A stretch of 64,000 nt of DNA from a virus: positions 26,725 through 90,724 of IMG/VR virus record IMGVR_UViG_3300034418_007766; one strand, written 5' to 3'. The translations under genes were made by a program, and so were the position numbers. The notes under the pieces were generated by a model. The model saw nothing but the letters and a program-made list of their open reading frames with translations. It was not told where the DNA came from and searched no databases. This document shows, in pieces, positions 23,701 through 32,900 of this stretch; position 1 is the first letter of the stretch, and each line of letters begins with the position of its first letter.

Positions 23701-24259
23701 CTGCGTCATATCCTAAAACTATTTCATTGATATCTAATGCACGTAATGGATCAACAATACCAGTTATTTTTCCTGTAGAAGACATACTCAGCCCAGGTGG
23801 TAATGTGCTTTCACCTTGACTGCTGCCATCTCCTAAAATAAACTCCAATGGCTCCTCGCCTGCTGTGGTATCAAGATCGTATGCCTCAAGTTGAAAATCA
23901 ATAGGAGTGCTATCCAAAACAAAATACACACCATTTGGGCCTACAGGAAGATCTCCTGCTGGAGTGACCCAAACAGGTTCATCGTAACCATCAACAGTCA
24001 AAGTTAACGTTCTGTCTGCAATACCGTCGCTGTTTGTTGCTCTAATGCAAAATACATTTCTTACAATTTGCTTGACATTATAAGGCGTTCCTACAATCTG
24101 TGTTCCAGAAATTCTAAGACCGTCTGGCAAAGCACCACTAATTACTTTGGCTGTTACACCATTAGTGTCTACTAAAGGTAAATCGATTGCAATAGTTTCA
24201 CGTTCTTGTAGGATACCTAGACTGGTATTATTAATTACGCTCCATTGTGGTGCAGCCAT
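20750..24259 (-). CDS. Large virion structural protein with Ig-like (He_PIG) repeats
   Basis: A 1169-residue protein. It contains several copies of the putative-Ig (He_PIG) type repeat: GALPDGLRISGTQIVGTP, LPPGLSMSSTGKITGIV, LPPGLDLDPATGELAGIIP and LPFGMTLKSTGEITGRFP, separated by cadherin-like beta stretches. Such domains decorate phage tails and fibres and bind host surfaces. The C-terminal 250 residues are not recognised. It lies in the tail-fibre run, 10 nt before the 249-residue fibre protein in transcription order. Host-recognition or tail-tip role is inferred. Confidence 0.82.
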   Translation of the reverse strand: MAAPQWSVINNTSLGILQERETIAIDLPLVDTNGVTAKVISGALPDGLRISGTQIVGTPYNVKQIVRNVFCIRATNSDGIADRTLTLTVDGYDEPVWVTPAGDLPVGPNGVYFVLDSTPIDFQLEAYDLDTTAGEEPLEFILGDGSSQGESTLPPGLSMSSTGKITGIVDPLRALDINEIVLGYDAGRYGTNVFDWGAASDDRINSYYYGDVDVSNLDLVRPPRKLNRRYTFVVTVSDGYATKQRQFTIYVVGDDFTRADNTIMQVSNGVFTADITFERLPIWITPEDLGKRRANNYQTIFLETVAQPDVSGALYYSKKQRNPGVYKLKSTGEITTGYYELSGALPYFPIAKRGPNSLDEFFAPDPITTAEFEVVEAESVSELPPGLDLDPATGELAGIIPYQPAVTKDYKFTIGAIRYNEDTGIVTVFGTYYEDTLSGTQTIKIAKLDDTLIDGIDDLAALVDQDVEIEGRNYTITSVSSLSPDYDTITLDRGLDRYYKHEPLVVKESTLPSADYFFVETLSTADQLFYNGQDLIFSDTEKYNITSIADYVKYTVSVDITNSLELNTNTTGTAGGPGIVGILEQFLDVGDLPAYITTISGSAGIHTVTLTIPLTANTSSSAYVKDLFHTADSATVNIVKNNQYQRIGLSTTLIRTFNIGRNISLGVIRGLSFQKDFARDESNLLEKIKTFKIQTLGEIDSVLSWESPAQLGTIKPNRDSVFAVKAKSTYANAVLTYSVLSGALPFGMTLKSTGEITGRFPSVGSLSALGLTQIDNANTTFDGNTQSFDRTFKFTVLARDRFANTNITQEFTIKIDTTDTNLYSNIYMKPFLPTSQRSKINNFLNNTTVFDPVSLYRPSDPEFGVQKELRSLVFAGIEQKNLSNYVSASVKGVKRKKFNFGDVKKATAKTVGTQEEIYEVIYIELVDPALPSKGETRDSFLSPNGGKKITVDSVRFEPIDDEYGGGAGGVDLAITKKDNTVFKIDLRSGQLKVVKRGGGTVNIPAVGILQVGSRSGSNVGITIASTTTIDGLEETWRLRPDWTTITIDSNAISVSEAEDRKTYISNIEKMRTNISNIGESSKDFLPLWMQTAQKGSLKELGYTFAIPLAYTKPGQGDQILANVKNYLKSNEQNFDFNQINYDIDRYIINATNESNNDQYIVFGNYQFNS

Positions 24260-24268
24260 CTGCCCTCC

Positions 24269-25018
24269 TTAAATTGCTCCTAGATCTATGCTACCAATAG
24301 ATGGCGAATTAAAAGTTCCTAAATCAACAGTAGATGTTCCTAAAATAAATTGAAGTATACCGGTGTAGGTATTATCAACACCCCCAAAATCAAATGTTAA
24401 AAATTTGCCCAAGTTATTTTCGTAGTCAACTGTGTCAGTGCCTTTGCTTTTGATATTTGTTGGAACAAGTGTGCCTATAGTCCCTGTAGTAGATACAGTA
24501 AGAGTTCCAGTCAAAGAACTAGTTGCACTAAAGTTATTTACACCGGTAATATTTTGGCTATTGGCATCTAGTCCTGCTACAAGTCTAGGGCTTTGGTCTC
24601 TTTCTAATCCTGCATCAATAATAATTTGTGGATTTGGACTAGCATTATTATCAGATCTAGTCTCTACGCCGTCTCCGCCATATAGTGCCCATGCTGCTCC
24701 ATTGCCTACTGTAATACTACCTGTGTCACTAATAATTGGATTAGACTGATCTGGCACTGTTCCGTCTAGCACAATGGTGCTATCAAGTTCTGTAACATTT
24801 ATATTTGTTCCACCAACTATTGTTCTAAATCTCAAAGTATTGCTAGTTACATCTGCTAAAACTTTTCCTCCAGAACTTCCAAGGTTAACCCCTGCAGGAC
24901 CTTGTGCTAAATTCAATGCGTTAAAGTTTGCGTTAACTTTTACAAATGCTTCACGTAAATCATCGCCTGTTCCGTCATTTGCTGCTGATCCTATGTTAAT
25001 TGTTTGTATATCTGCCAT
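24269..25018 (-). CDS. Tail-fibre-like structural protein (249 aa)
   Basis: A 249-residue protein opening with INIGSAANDGTGDDLREAFV and KVNANFNALN, the N-terminal unit shared by three or four neighbours. The remainder is Gly/Ser/Thr/Asn-rich beta sequence (GGKVLADVTSNTLRFRTIVG, TGVNNFSATSSLTGTLTVST) as in fibre shafts. It starts 11 nt after the 542-residue fibre stop. It is likely a fibre subunit or an adaptor. Confidence 0.78.
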   Translation of the reverse strand: MADIQTINIGSAANDGTGDDLREAFVKVNANFNALNLAQGPAGVNLGSSGGKVLADVTSNTLRFRTIVGGTNINVTELDSTIVLDGTVPDQSNPIISDTGSITVGNGAAWALYGGDGVETRSDNNASPNPQIIIDAGLERDQSPRLVAGLDANSQNITGVNNFSATSSLTGTLTVSTTGTIGTLVPTNIKSKGTDTVDYENNLGKFLTFDFGGVDNTYTGILQFILGTSTVDLGTFNSPSIGSIDLGAI

Positions 25019-25029
25019 TTATATCTCCA

Positions 25030-26658
25030 TTATGCTTCAGCCATTGCCGACCATGCGCCGTTTATGAATACCATTAGTGCTTGAGATCCATCCCCAAGAG
25101 GATCCCAAGATGTTCCATCAGCAATCGCCAGCATACCTGGATATGTATCATCATTATTAGGCTGTCCGCCAATTGGTGGAACTATTGTTAACCAACCGCC
25201 TGTAACAGTTCCTGTTCCACCTGCATTAACAAAGTCTCTACCACCGTCATAAAGTTGATGGTAACCATGTGTGCTGTTATACATGAAAGTGCCTGTGACC
25301 GGGGATGATGGTCTGTCACCGTCTGCTGCGCCTCCAGAGGGTGCTAATTGCACATAATCGGATGTCATTATCACACCAGTAGAATTTAAAGTAATAGTGC
25401 TTCCTGTGGCGTTAATAGTTACCGTTGATGTTGATGAGAGTGTTGTAGAATTAATTGTGGTTGCATATACGTTCGCATAAGGATTACCACTATTGCCAAT
25501 ATTTATAGTTCCACTGCTTGGCACCAAACTAGATTGAACTGATATAGTTCCTGCACTGTTAAGTATTAGATTACTAACACCACCTACTGTCAAATCAAGT
25601 CCAGCCTGTCCGTCAATAGTTGTAGCAGTTGTATGGTTAAAATTAATACCACCAGTTGACAATTGTATATCAGTGGCAGTTACTCTACCACTACTTGTAA
25701 AAGCACCAGCTTGAAAACTCAGTGTAGTTGTTGAACCGATTGTTAAAACATCATCCAATGAACCAACACTTGTGATGTATCCATCTGGGTTTGCTGCATC
25801 ATATGGCGTAAATCCTAATGCGTCTGTAACATTTCCAGAGTTAATAGCTGTTAAAAATCCTAAGCTGTTGGCTGCGCCATCATAAGGTGTGTATCCTAAT
25901 GCACCTGTAACATCGCCACTGGTAATACTGGTAAGAAAACCCAACGGATTAGAAGCATCATAAGGTGTATAACCTAACGCATCTGTGATACCTACTGAGT
26001 TATTGATATATCCATCTGGGTTGGTTGAGTTGTATGGTGTAAATCCTAAAGCACCAGTGACCTGTGCAGATGTCAAACCATTTAAAATACTGGCTGTTGA
26101 AATTGTAGCAAGATTTGTTTCTGTTGCATTTACGACTACAATTTGTTCCGCTTTACCATCAAAAGTAAATGCATCTGATAAACTTTCAAATGTTCCACCT
26201 ACAAGCAAATTTGTGTTATCAGTTAGATCACTAATATCAGTTGGAATTATACCATCATTATCGCCAAGTTGATTAATATCAGATGGAATAACCGGTGTGT
26301 TAAACAAATCATTGTAGTCACCACTAAATCCACCGCCTAACAATCCATCAGTATCATTCAATTGGTTAACATCAATAGGAATAAATGGTTGGTTTAACAA
26401 GTCGTTAAAATCAATAGACTCCAACAAGTTTGTTCCGCCAACTGTATATGTAAGTGCTTCTACGTTTCCACTTACAGTAGCATTTGTGGCAAGTAATAAT
26501 GGTGTTGTAACACTGCCACCTGCGGTAATAGTGCTTGTTGTTGTAATACTAGTCAATCCAGTGATGTTATTGCCTGTTAAATCTAAGTCATCACCAACGG
26601 GCAACTCTCTAAGTTGACTGTTATCTTCATCTAATACTAGTGGAATTCTACTTGCCAT
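25030..26658 (-). CDS. Tail fibre with tandem ALG-TPYD repeats (542 aa)
   Basis: A 542-residue fibre. The first 100 residues carry RELPVGDDLDLTGNNITGL and low-complexity beta sequence. Then come DINQLGDNDG-type units and four tandem units with the core ALGYTPYDA-NP-GYI or GFL (25728-26073), typical of phage fibre shafts. The C-terminus (SGGAADGDRPSSPVTGTFMY, NSTHGYHQLYDGGRDFVNAG) resembles a collar or tip domain. A late box lies 25 nt upstream. Host-binding is inferred. Confidence 0.85.
   Translation of the reverse strand: MASRIPLVLDEDNSQLRELPVGDDLDLTGNNITGLTSITTTSTITAGGSVTTPLLLATNATVSGNVEALTYTVGGTNLLESIDFNDLLNQPFIPIDVNQLNDTDGLLGGGFSGDYNDLFNTPVIPSDINQLGDNDGIIPTDISDLTDNTNLLVGGTFESLSDAFTFDGKAEQIVVVNATETNLATISTASILNGLTSAQVTGALGFTPYNSTNPDGYINNSVGITDALGYTPYDASNPLGFLTSITSGDVTGALGYTPYDGAANSLGFLTAINSGNVTDALGFTPYDAANPDGYITSVGSLDDVLTIGSTTTLSFQAGAFTSSGRVTATDIQLSTGGINFNHTTATTIDGQAGLDLTVGGVSNLILNSAGTISVQSSLVPSSGTINIGNSGNPYANVYATTINSTTLSSTSTVTINATGSTITLNSTGVIMTSDYVQLAPSGGAADGDRPSSPVTGTFMYNSTHGYHQLYDGGRDFVNAGGTGTVTGGWLTIVPPIGGQPNNDDTYPGMLAIADGTSWDPLGDGSQALMVFINGAWSAMAEA
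25728..26073 (-). repeat. Four tandem ~28-residue fibre repeats
   Basis: In the 542-residue fibre, four consecutive units share ALGxTPYxxxNPxGxxxx (ALGFTPYNSTNPDGYI, ALGYTPYDASNPLGFL, ALGYTPYDGAANSLGFL, ALGFTPYDAANPDGYI). DNA of the units is similar but not identical, so they are old duplications or have been kept by selection. Confidence 0.85.
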
Positions 26659-26683
26659 TCTCGTGTCCTTGTATTGTTATACA

Positions 26684-26691
26684 TATTTATC
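26684..26691 (-). promoter_or_regulatory. T4-type late promoter box GATAAATA
   Basis: GATAAATA on the minus strand, 25 nt before the 542-residue fibre gene, in the 40-bp gap after the 99-residue gene. Confidence 0.55.
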
Positions 26692-26698
26692 GCATTAA

Positions 26699-26998
26699 TT
26701 ATAATGCTGCTATTCGTGCTTGGAAGTCTGCAAAATCTGTTGCTGCTGCTACTTCTGTTTTGAGTGTTGCTAAACTTACATAACCCGGAATAACACCATT
26801 TACAGCATCTACTAATAATGTACTATCATCAGCAAACACACTGCCTTTGATATCTGTTACAACATTACCATCAGCTAATGCTGCAATATCAGTATATACT
26901 TCTGTAAAGTTTTCATTGACTTTGGTAAAGGCTACACGTAGTGGATCTCCGTCGCCGCTGTTATCATTTGTGCCTGTGTTTATAATTAACTGTGTCAT
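26699..26998 (-). CDS. Short fibre-family protein (99 aa)
   Basis: A 99-residue protein containing essentially the fibre N-terminal unit alone (INTGTNDNSGDGDPLRVAFT, KVNENFTEVYTDIAAL) plus a short beta tail (KGSVFADDSTLLVDAVNGVI). It shares 1 base with the 2307-residue fibre stop. It may be an adaptor that joins fibre parts, or the remnant of a fibre after its shaft moved elsewhere. Confidence 0.75.
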   Translation of the reverse strand: MTQLIINTGTNDNSGDGDPLRVAFTKVNENFTEVYTDIAALADGNVVTDIKGSVFADDSTLLVDAVNGVIPGYVSLATLKTEVAAATDFADFQARIAAL

Positions 26999-29900
26999 TA
27001 TACTCTCCCTACCACTACTTCAATTGTTCCGTAGCCATCATCCTGTTTGGATTGTAGTGCTTTACCAATGACTGTGCCCATTTTAGGATTGTTATCAACT
27101 ATTGCATAACCAGCTTTAGCTGCTGTAACAAGCAGGTCGCCTTTTTCCACCCGACCAAGCACTTTTGTAGGAACTCTACCTTGAAGTGCTACACCAACCA
27201 CATGTTCACCTTTAAGCTCACTGTTCATGATATGCGCTGGATTTGTAGTTACAACACCAGCTACTCTTCTGTCACCTTTGGTGTTTGTTGTAGTTACTTC
27301 TTCGTCACCGCCAAACACTAGAACTGTGCCTGGTTCATAGTCTGTATCGCCTTTGTAGTTTTCAGCTAAGTCAGCGTAAAGAGCTTTTGTAGCAACACCA
27401 GCAAATGTAGTTGCATACACTGTGTTGAATATATCACCTGAAGTGCCGATAGTCTGACCATTGTCAGCACCACTACCATTTCCTGGTCCTCTAAATCCGC
27501 CAGGCGCAGTGATAGTTGAGGCAGAGCCAGCTGTAATAGTGCCGCCTCCGCTGATTGCACCGCCTACTGTTAGTAAATTTGTGTTTGGATTGTATGTAAT
27601 ACCAGTATCGGTTCTAAGAGTTTCTGCTGTTGCAGAAGCATTGTTATCAGCAACAAAAGTCAAATATTGTGTGGAGTTGGCGCTGTTTGATATTGTTTTT
27701 ATTGTATCAGCACTATCTGCATTGCCTGTTAATTCGCCTGTGCTTACATCAAGTATTACATCTGTGCCATTGTATATATCACCGTCAACATTTGCTGATA
27801 TTTTGCTTGGTAAGCCAATAACAAATGTAACATTTCCTGTGCTTGGTTCTGTAGTTGTGATACTTACTTCATTGGCTGTGCCTTGTATTCTAACAGCATT
27901 TCCTAGTGGAACATCAACATTGGCAGTCCCATCTCCGACACTAATAGAGCTATTGGATAATTTTGCGTTGGTAATGCTACCTGCTAGTTCATCGTTTGAA
28001 ATGCCAAGTGCTTTAATTCTAACACGACCAGTTAGTGTAGCACTATCTAGTTCTACTTCAAAGTTTTCGTCACTGTAGATACTCATTCCAAGGGTGCTTT
28101 GGACAAAAGTTCCATTTCCCCAACCAGTTGATCCATCATCTTCATCAAATGTCGTTGCGGCTTGTAAAGAAAGTTTGCTTTGAGCTATTCCTGCTGTATT
28201 ACTTACATCGGCATTTTCAATAGCACCTGCATTTATCTGTCCTTCCATCAAGCCTGAAGTAGCATCAAATGTCATTGAAAAGTCACTGTTTGCAACATTT
28301 GTATCAAATCCTGTGTTTATCCATCCATCTGTAGCGTCTTTGTAAATTAAGAATTCGCCAGCAGCTGGTGATGAAATAGTGGTATCTTCTAACTCACTGA
28401 GTTCATCTTGATTTGCTAATCCAGTATCAACATAATCTTTTGTGACAGCATCACTCGGTGATGTAGGTGTCGCTAAGTCGATAATTTGATTATTACCCAT
28501 ACGCAAATTGCCTGCTAAAGGCAAAATACCACTCAGTGGCAAGAAACCACCTGTGGTTTGTGGAATTAATTCTGCACCAGCAAGTGCAGTGCCGTTTCGA
28601 TCCATACCCAAACGTCTGTCGATATAACCTTCAACTGCTGTTTCAACTGGCACTGCATCAGCAGTAGCATTTGTAAATGTATCATCAGCACTAAATTCGT
28701 TGACACGCACACCTCGTTTAAAGCCAATACCGTCAATGTTTGTAAGAACAAGTGCAGCGTTAAATGTAATACGTCCTGTGCCTTGGTCAACTGTAAAGAA
28801 TCTACCAACACGGAAGAAACCATCTTGGTCTGTTGAAGCAAAGAACACTCTACCTCTATTACGTTCTTGAACTTGCGCTTTGCTTGCAAAACCTTCACTG
28901 TCTAAACTTTCTTCATCGGTAACGGCTGCAATTTTTGGACCACCAAAAATTCTATCTGGATAGTTACTGGTATTGTAACCACCTGTTCCTATGTCTAGGA
29001 AGTCATGTGAAGTAGCACGACAAGTTGAAATGTTTACAGTAACACTACCTGATTCTGCTTCTTGTAAGCCTACTTGCAAAGTAATATTGTTACCAGCTGC
29101 ATTACTTGCTCTTGCAGCAAGTCCTGAGCCCACATAAGTATCACTGATATTATATTTGTCGCTAAAACTAATGATACCAAAATCTGTGCCTGTTCCGCTA
29201 TCTGTTACCACTTGATATCCTGTTATAACATGCACTTTGCCTTGCCATGCAAAAATCATATCAGCTGTAGCATCGTCACCAAGATTTATACGATTCTGAT
29301 CTGCTGCGCTCAATATTGTTGACACAGCAATGTGTTGGTCACCTTGTGTATCGCCTAGTGTAGTGCCGCCAGTTAGACTGTATGTTGCTGGTGATTGTCC
29401 AGCAAAATCATTACTTACAACCAAATCTATGTAATCAAAGTTATCATCAATGGTCACTCTTGTTTGAGCGCCAATTGCTGGAACACCAGCTGTTAGTGTG
29501 TTTTCAAATGCAAGTGTTCTATACGTTACAGTTTCCTGCTCATCAAAAATCAAAGCAGTTGATGGTCTTGTAAGTGTTGCACTTGTAATACCGTTTAATA
29601 TTATGTTTTGTTGACTTGTCAACACAGCATTTGTAGCGTGAGCTACGTTGAATTGCAAACCTGTTGTTTCTGTAGAAACTTCACCGCCTGTGCCTGATGT
29701 AAATTCTAATCTCCAAATCTTTTTACCAATTAATCCTGGAAAGGATCCAATATCGTCATCAATTGTTCCGTCTACATAATCTGATGGTATTTCTCTTCCA
29801 GTATCGCTTACGTTAATTACTTCATATGGCTGGAATGTTGTTTCACTATCATTATGGTGAATTTCAAGTTGAGAAGCGTTTAATGGATAATTAGTGGCAT

Positions 29901-32900
29901 CGTAAATAAATGCACGTTGCGCACCTTTTGTTCCACCAAAATCTCTATTAACCAAACTCACTGGAACACCATAACTTTGGTAAACTGTTCCGCTACCTCC
30001 GGCGTTTGTTCCTGTTGCGGTAAATGCTAAACCAATCGTATTACTTGCTGCACCGACAGTAGTCCAATCAGATCCGTTAATACTACCAATAACATATCTT
30101 GTAGTAGCAAGAAGACTACCATCATTTGTTACGCTATTAAGTGTAATTTCGTCTGTGTCATTGAATGCATAATCATATCTTGTGGTTGCAGATACGTGTC
30201 TATTCACACTGATAATACTATTTGTTGCATTATCATCGTTAAAAATTACATTTGCATTTGCAATATTACCTGTTACAGTATCATATTGACGTAAAATATC
30301 ACCTCTTGCAATACCCGAACTATTACCAGTGATTTCAACTTCTTGATCAACATTAAATATTTTTACAGGCTGTGTTAAGTCTTGACCAATTGTAACTAAT
30401 TTTGCAACTTCGTCTGGGTCGCTACCCTCAGCAACCATGCCGTAATTACCATAGCTGTTGTTACCTGTCAAACTACGTATTTGAGAACCATTGCTTGATA
30501 AGTAACCAGTATGACAATAATATGTAAACACCGACACAAGTTCTGAAAGTGCGTTGTTACGTGCTATAACACCATAACCTAAATCGTTAATTTGTGTATA
30601 GTCGTTTGCAAGCATGGATTTATTACCAGCACCTTGTAAAATAATTGGTATTGGGCCGCCGGCACTATCAGTTTCATCGTCTAGTCCATTGCCGCCATTT
30701 GCTCCTGCATCAAGCACTAGTGTAGCTGTTGCCTTGCCTGCACCGTTATCGGGCACATAATCAACAATAGCATTAACTTGATAGCGTCTACCAAATTCAA
30801 AGAAACTACACGGCACTGTTGGCTTTCTAAATCCAAGGATGCTTGTAGTAGGAGCTTCTACTTGAATTCTGAATGGATCGCTGTTGCCGCCCTGTATAAC
30901 AGTCATAGGAACATTATAGCAATAGCCATCTATAAACATGCCGCCTGCAAATATTTTTTGAGTAACACCGCTTTTTGCAAAGCTAGAGCAGGTTTGTGCG
31001 TAAGGAGATCGTGTAAAGATAGCACCTTCAGGGTCAAGCACCATCATAAAACCGCCTTGTCTTTGTGCTGTGACATTTCTAATAATGGTGTTATCGCTAC
31101 AAAGGAACATGTCCATTTGGTTATTATCTAATGGTGGATTATAACTTGCATCAAATGCATATGCAACAAAACTAACAAGTGCGCTTGCGTTTGTATTTGC
31201 ATTGGTTTCTGCTACTAAATTATTATTAGATACTCTGCCTGTGTCGCCGCCCGCACCGCCGTAAGCTGTTTGTGCCAACACACTGGTAATAATAGTAGCA
31301 ATATTGTTGATTGCTGCTTCTGTTTCAGTCTCCTGTCCGGGAACAACATTTGCAGCATAGGCTTTTTGGTTTATACCACTTTGTATTCTTCCGCCAGTTC
31401 TTAAATCAGATTCAATACCGTCAACAATATATCCAGTGTCTCTACGACATTTTGTTTCATTATAAACCAAAGCAGGATATGCATCATTGATAAAACTAAT
31501 GGTTCTATCAATAATAAATTGTCTGTTTAAACTAATCAAGTCAGCAGCTTCGCTAAACTTACCTGGATTTGTAGCACCAAAGCTACTGATATCCATTTCG
31601 CTAGTAGGATCGGTTAGATAATGCCTACCAAAATAGCCATCGGTGTCGCCAGTTAAATCATTTACATATGCTTCACCTGCTGTTGCAGTTGTGTTTCCGT
31701 CAATGGTAGCATCTCTATAGAAATATGTATTTGCTGCTGGTGACAAACTCATGCCTGCTGCTGGTCGAATAATTACACGTCTAAATTCATCACCTTTGAT
31801 ACTTACGTTAGGTGGTAATCTAATTGGAAGTTGTTCTTCGTATACTCCAGTTTCGATTCTAATACTAATTTGCTGTTTCTTAACAAACGCACCATATTCA
31901 ATTTCTTCTTCGTCATCGAACTCAATAGGCAATAACAACTTTAATGAAATTGTGTCGTGTGTTGGAAAGCCATTTGCACTGTCGTCGATACCACGAGTAT
32001 AATCTTCTATAAATCCTACTGCACCAGAACGTTTACCTCTAACAATTTTGCCAGGAAAAATATCTGTATTTGGTTCATCTTCAGCTGGATCTCCTGCTTG
32101 TGTTAGGAATTTATTATTTCCGCTATACACATATAATTTGTAGTTGTTGCTTGCTTCAACAAATGCAGGGTCTGCTGTTGCAGTGTTAATTGTGTCTAAA
32201 ACATCATCAAATCTAGCTGCTGCGGTTAGATACCAAACGTTTCCTGTAGCACTGCCACCTAGAGCTGTGTTTACTGCTGCAAGCATGGTTACTTTTGCAA
32301 ATTGAAGTGCGCTGACAGTTTCTGTGTATTGTCCGCCGCCACCGGTATCAATTGCAATTTCGCCACTTGCGTTAGAGAAATATCTAAGTCCAGCGTAAAC
32401 ACTTAGGTAATTATGTTTGATACTACTAGTGCTTGCAAGAATATCAAGTCTGATACTTTGGTGTATCAGGGCTAAATCTCGTCTACAAATAGATTCATCG
32501 TAAACAAAATTAGGAAATGTTGATTCTATATGAGCAACAGTTTGATCGATTACACTTTGTAAATTAGCAGTGAATGCGGCTGCTACTGTAGCAGCATCTG
32601 CGGTAGAAGCTGTATATCCAGTGTTTAAATAATTTGTTACATATCCTGGATTTGTTCCTGTGCCGTCTGTAAATTGTAGAGTCTGAACATAAGGTCCAAC
32701 ATCAGGCATTGCAGCTTCTTGTAGTCTTGCTGCTCTTGCACATGCTGCTGCAATAGTTCTATAGGCATATTTTTCACTACGTCCTGCTCTACCAGGAGGT
32801 GTTTGTGATTGTGTATCATCGCCTGAAATGTTTACATATATGTTTTCGCTTAAACTATATTGTTGGGCATCAACATAATATTTTGTTGCTGCTTGTAGAT

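Noticed and set aside
27461-28078. 205-codon plus-strand frame opposite the giant fibre
   Set aside because: Typical antisense frame of Gly/Thr/Ser-rich fibre DNA; the opposite frame is clearly the fibre.
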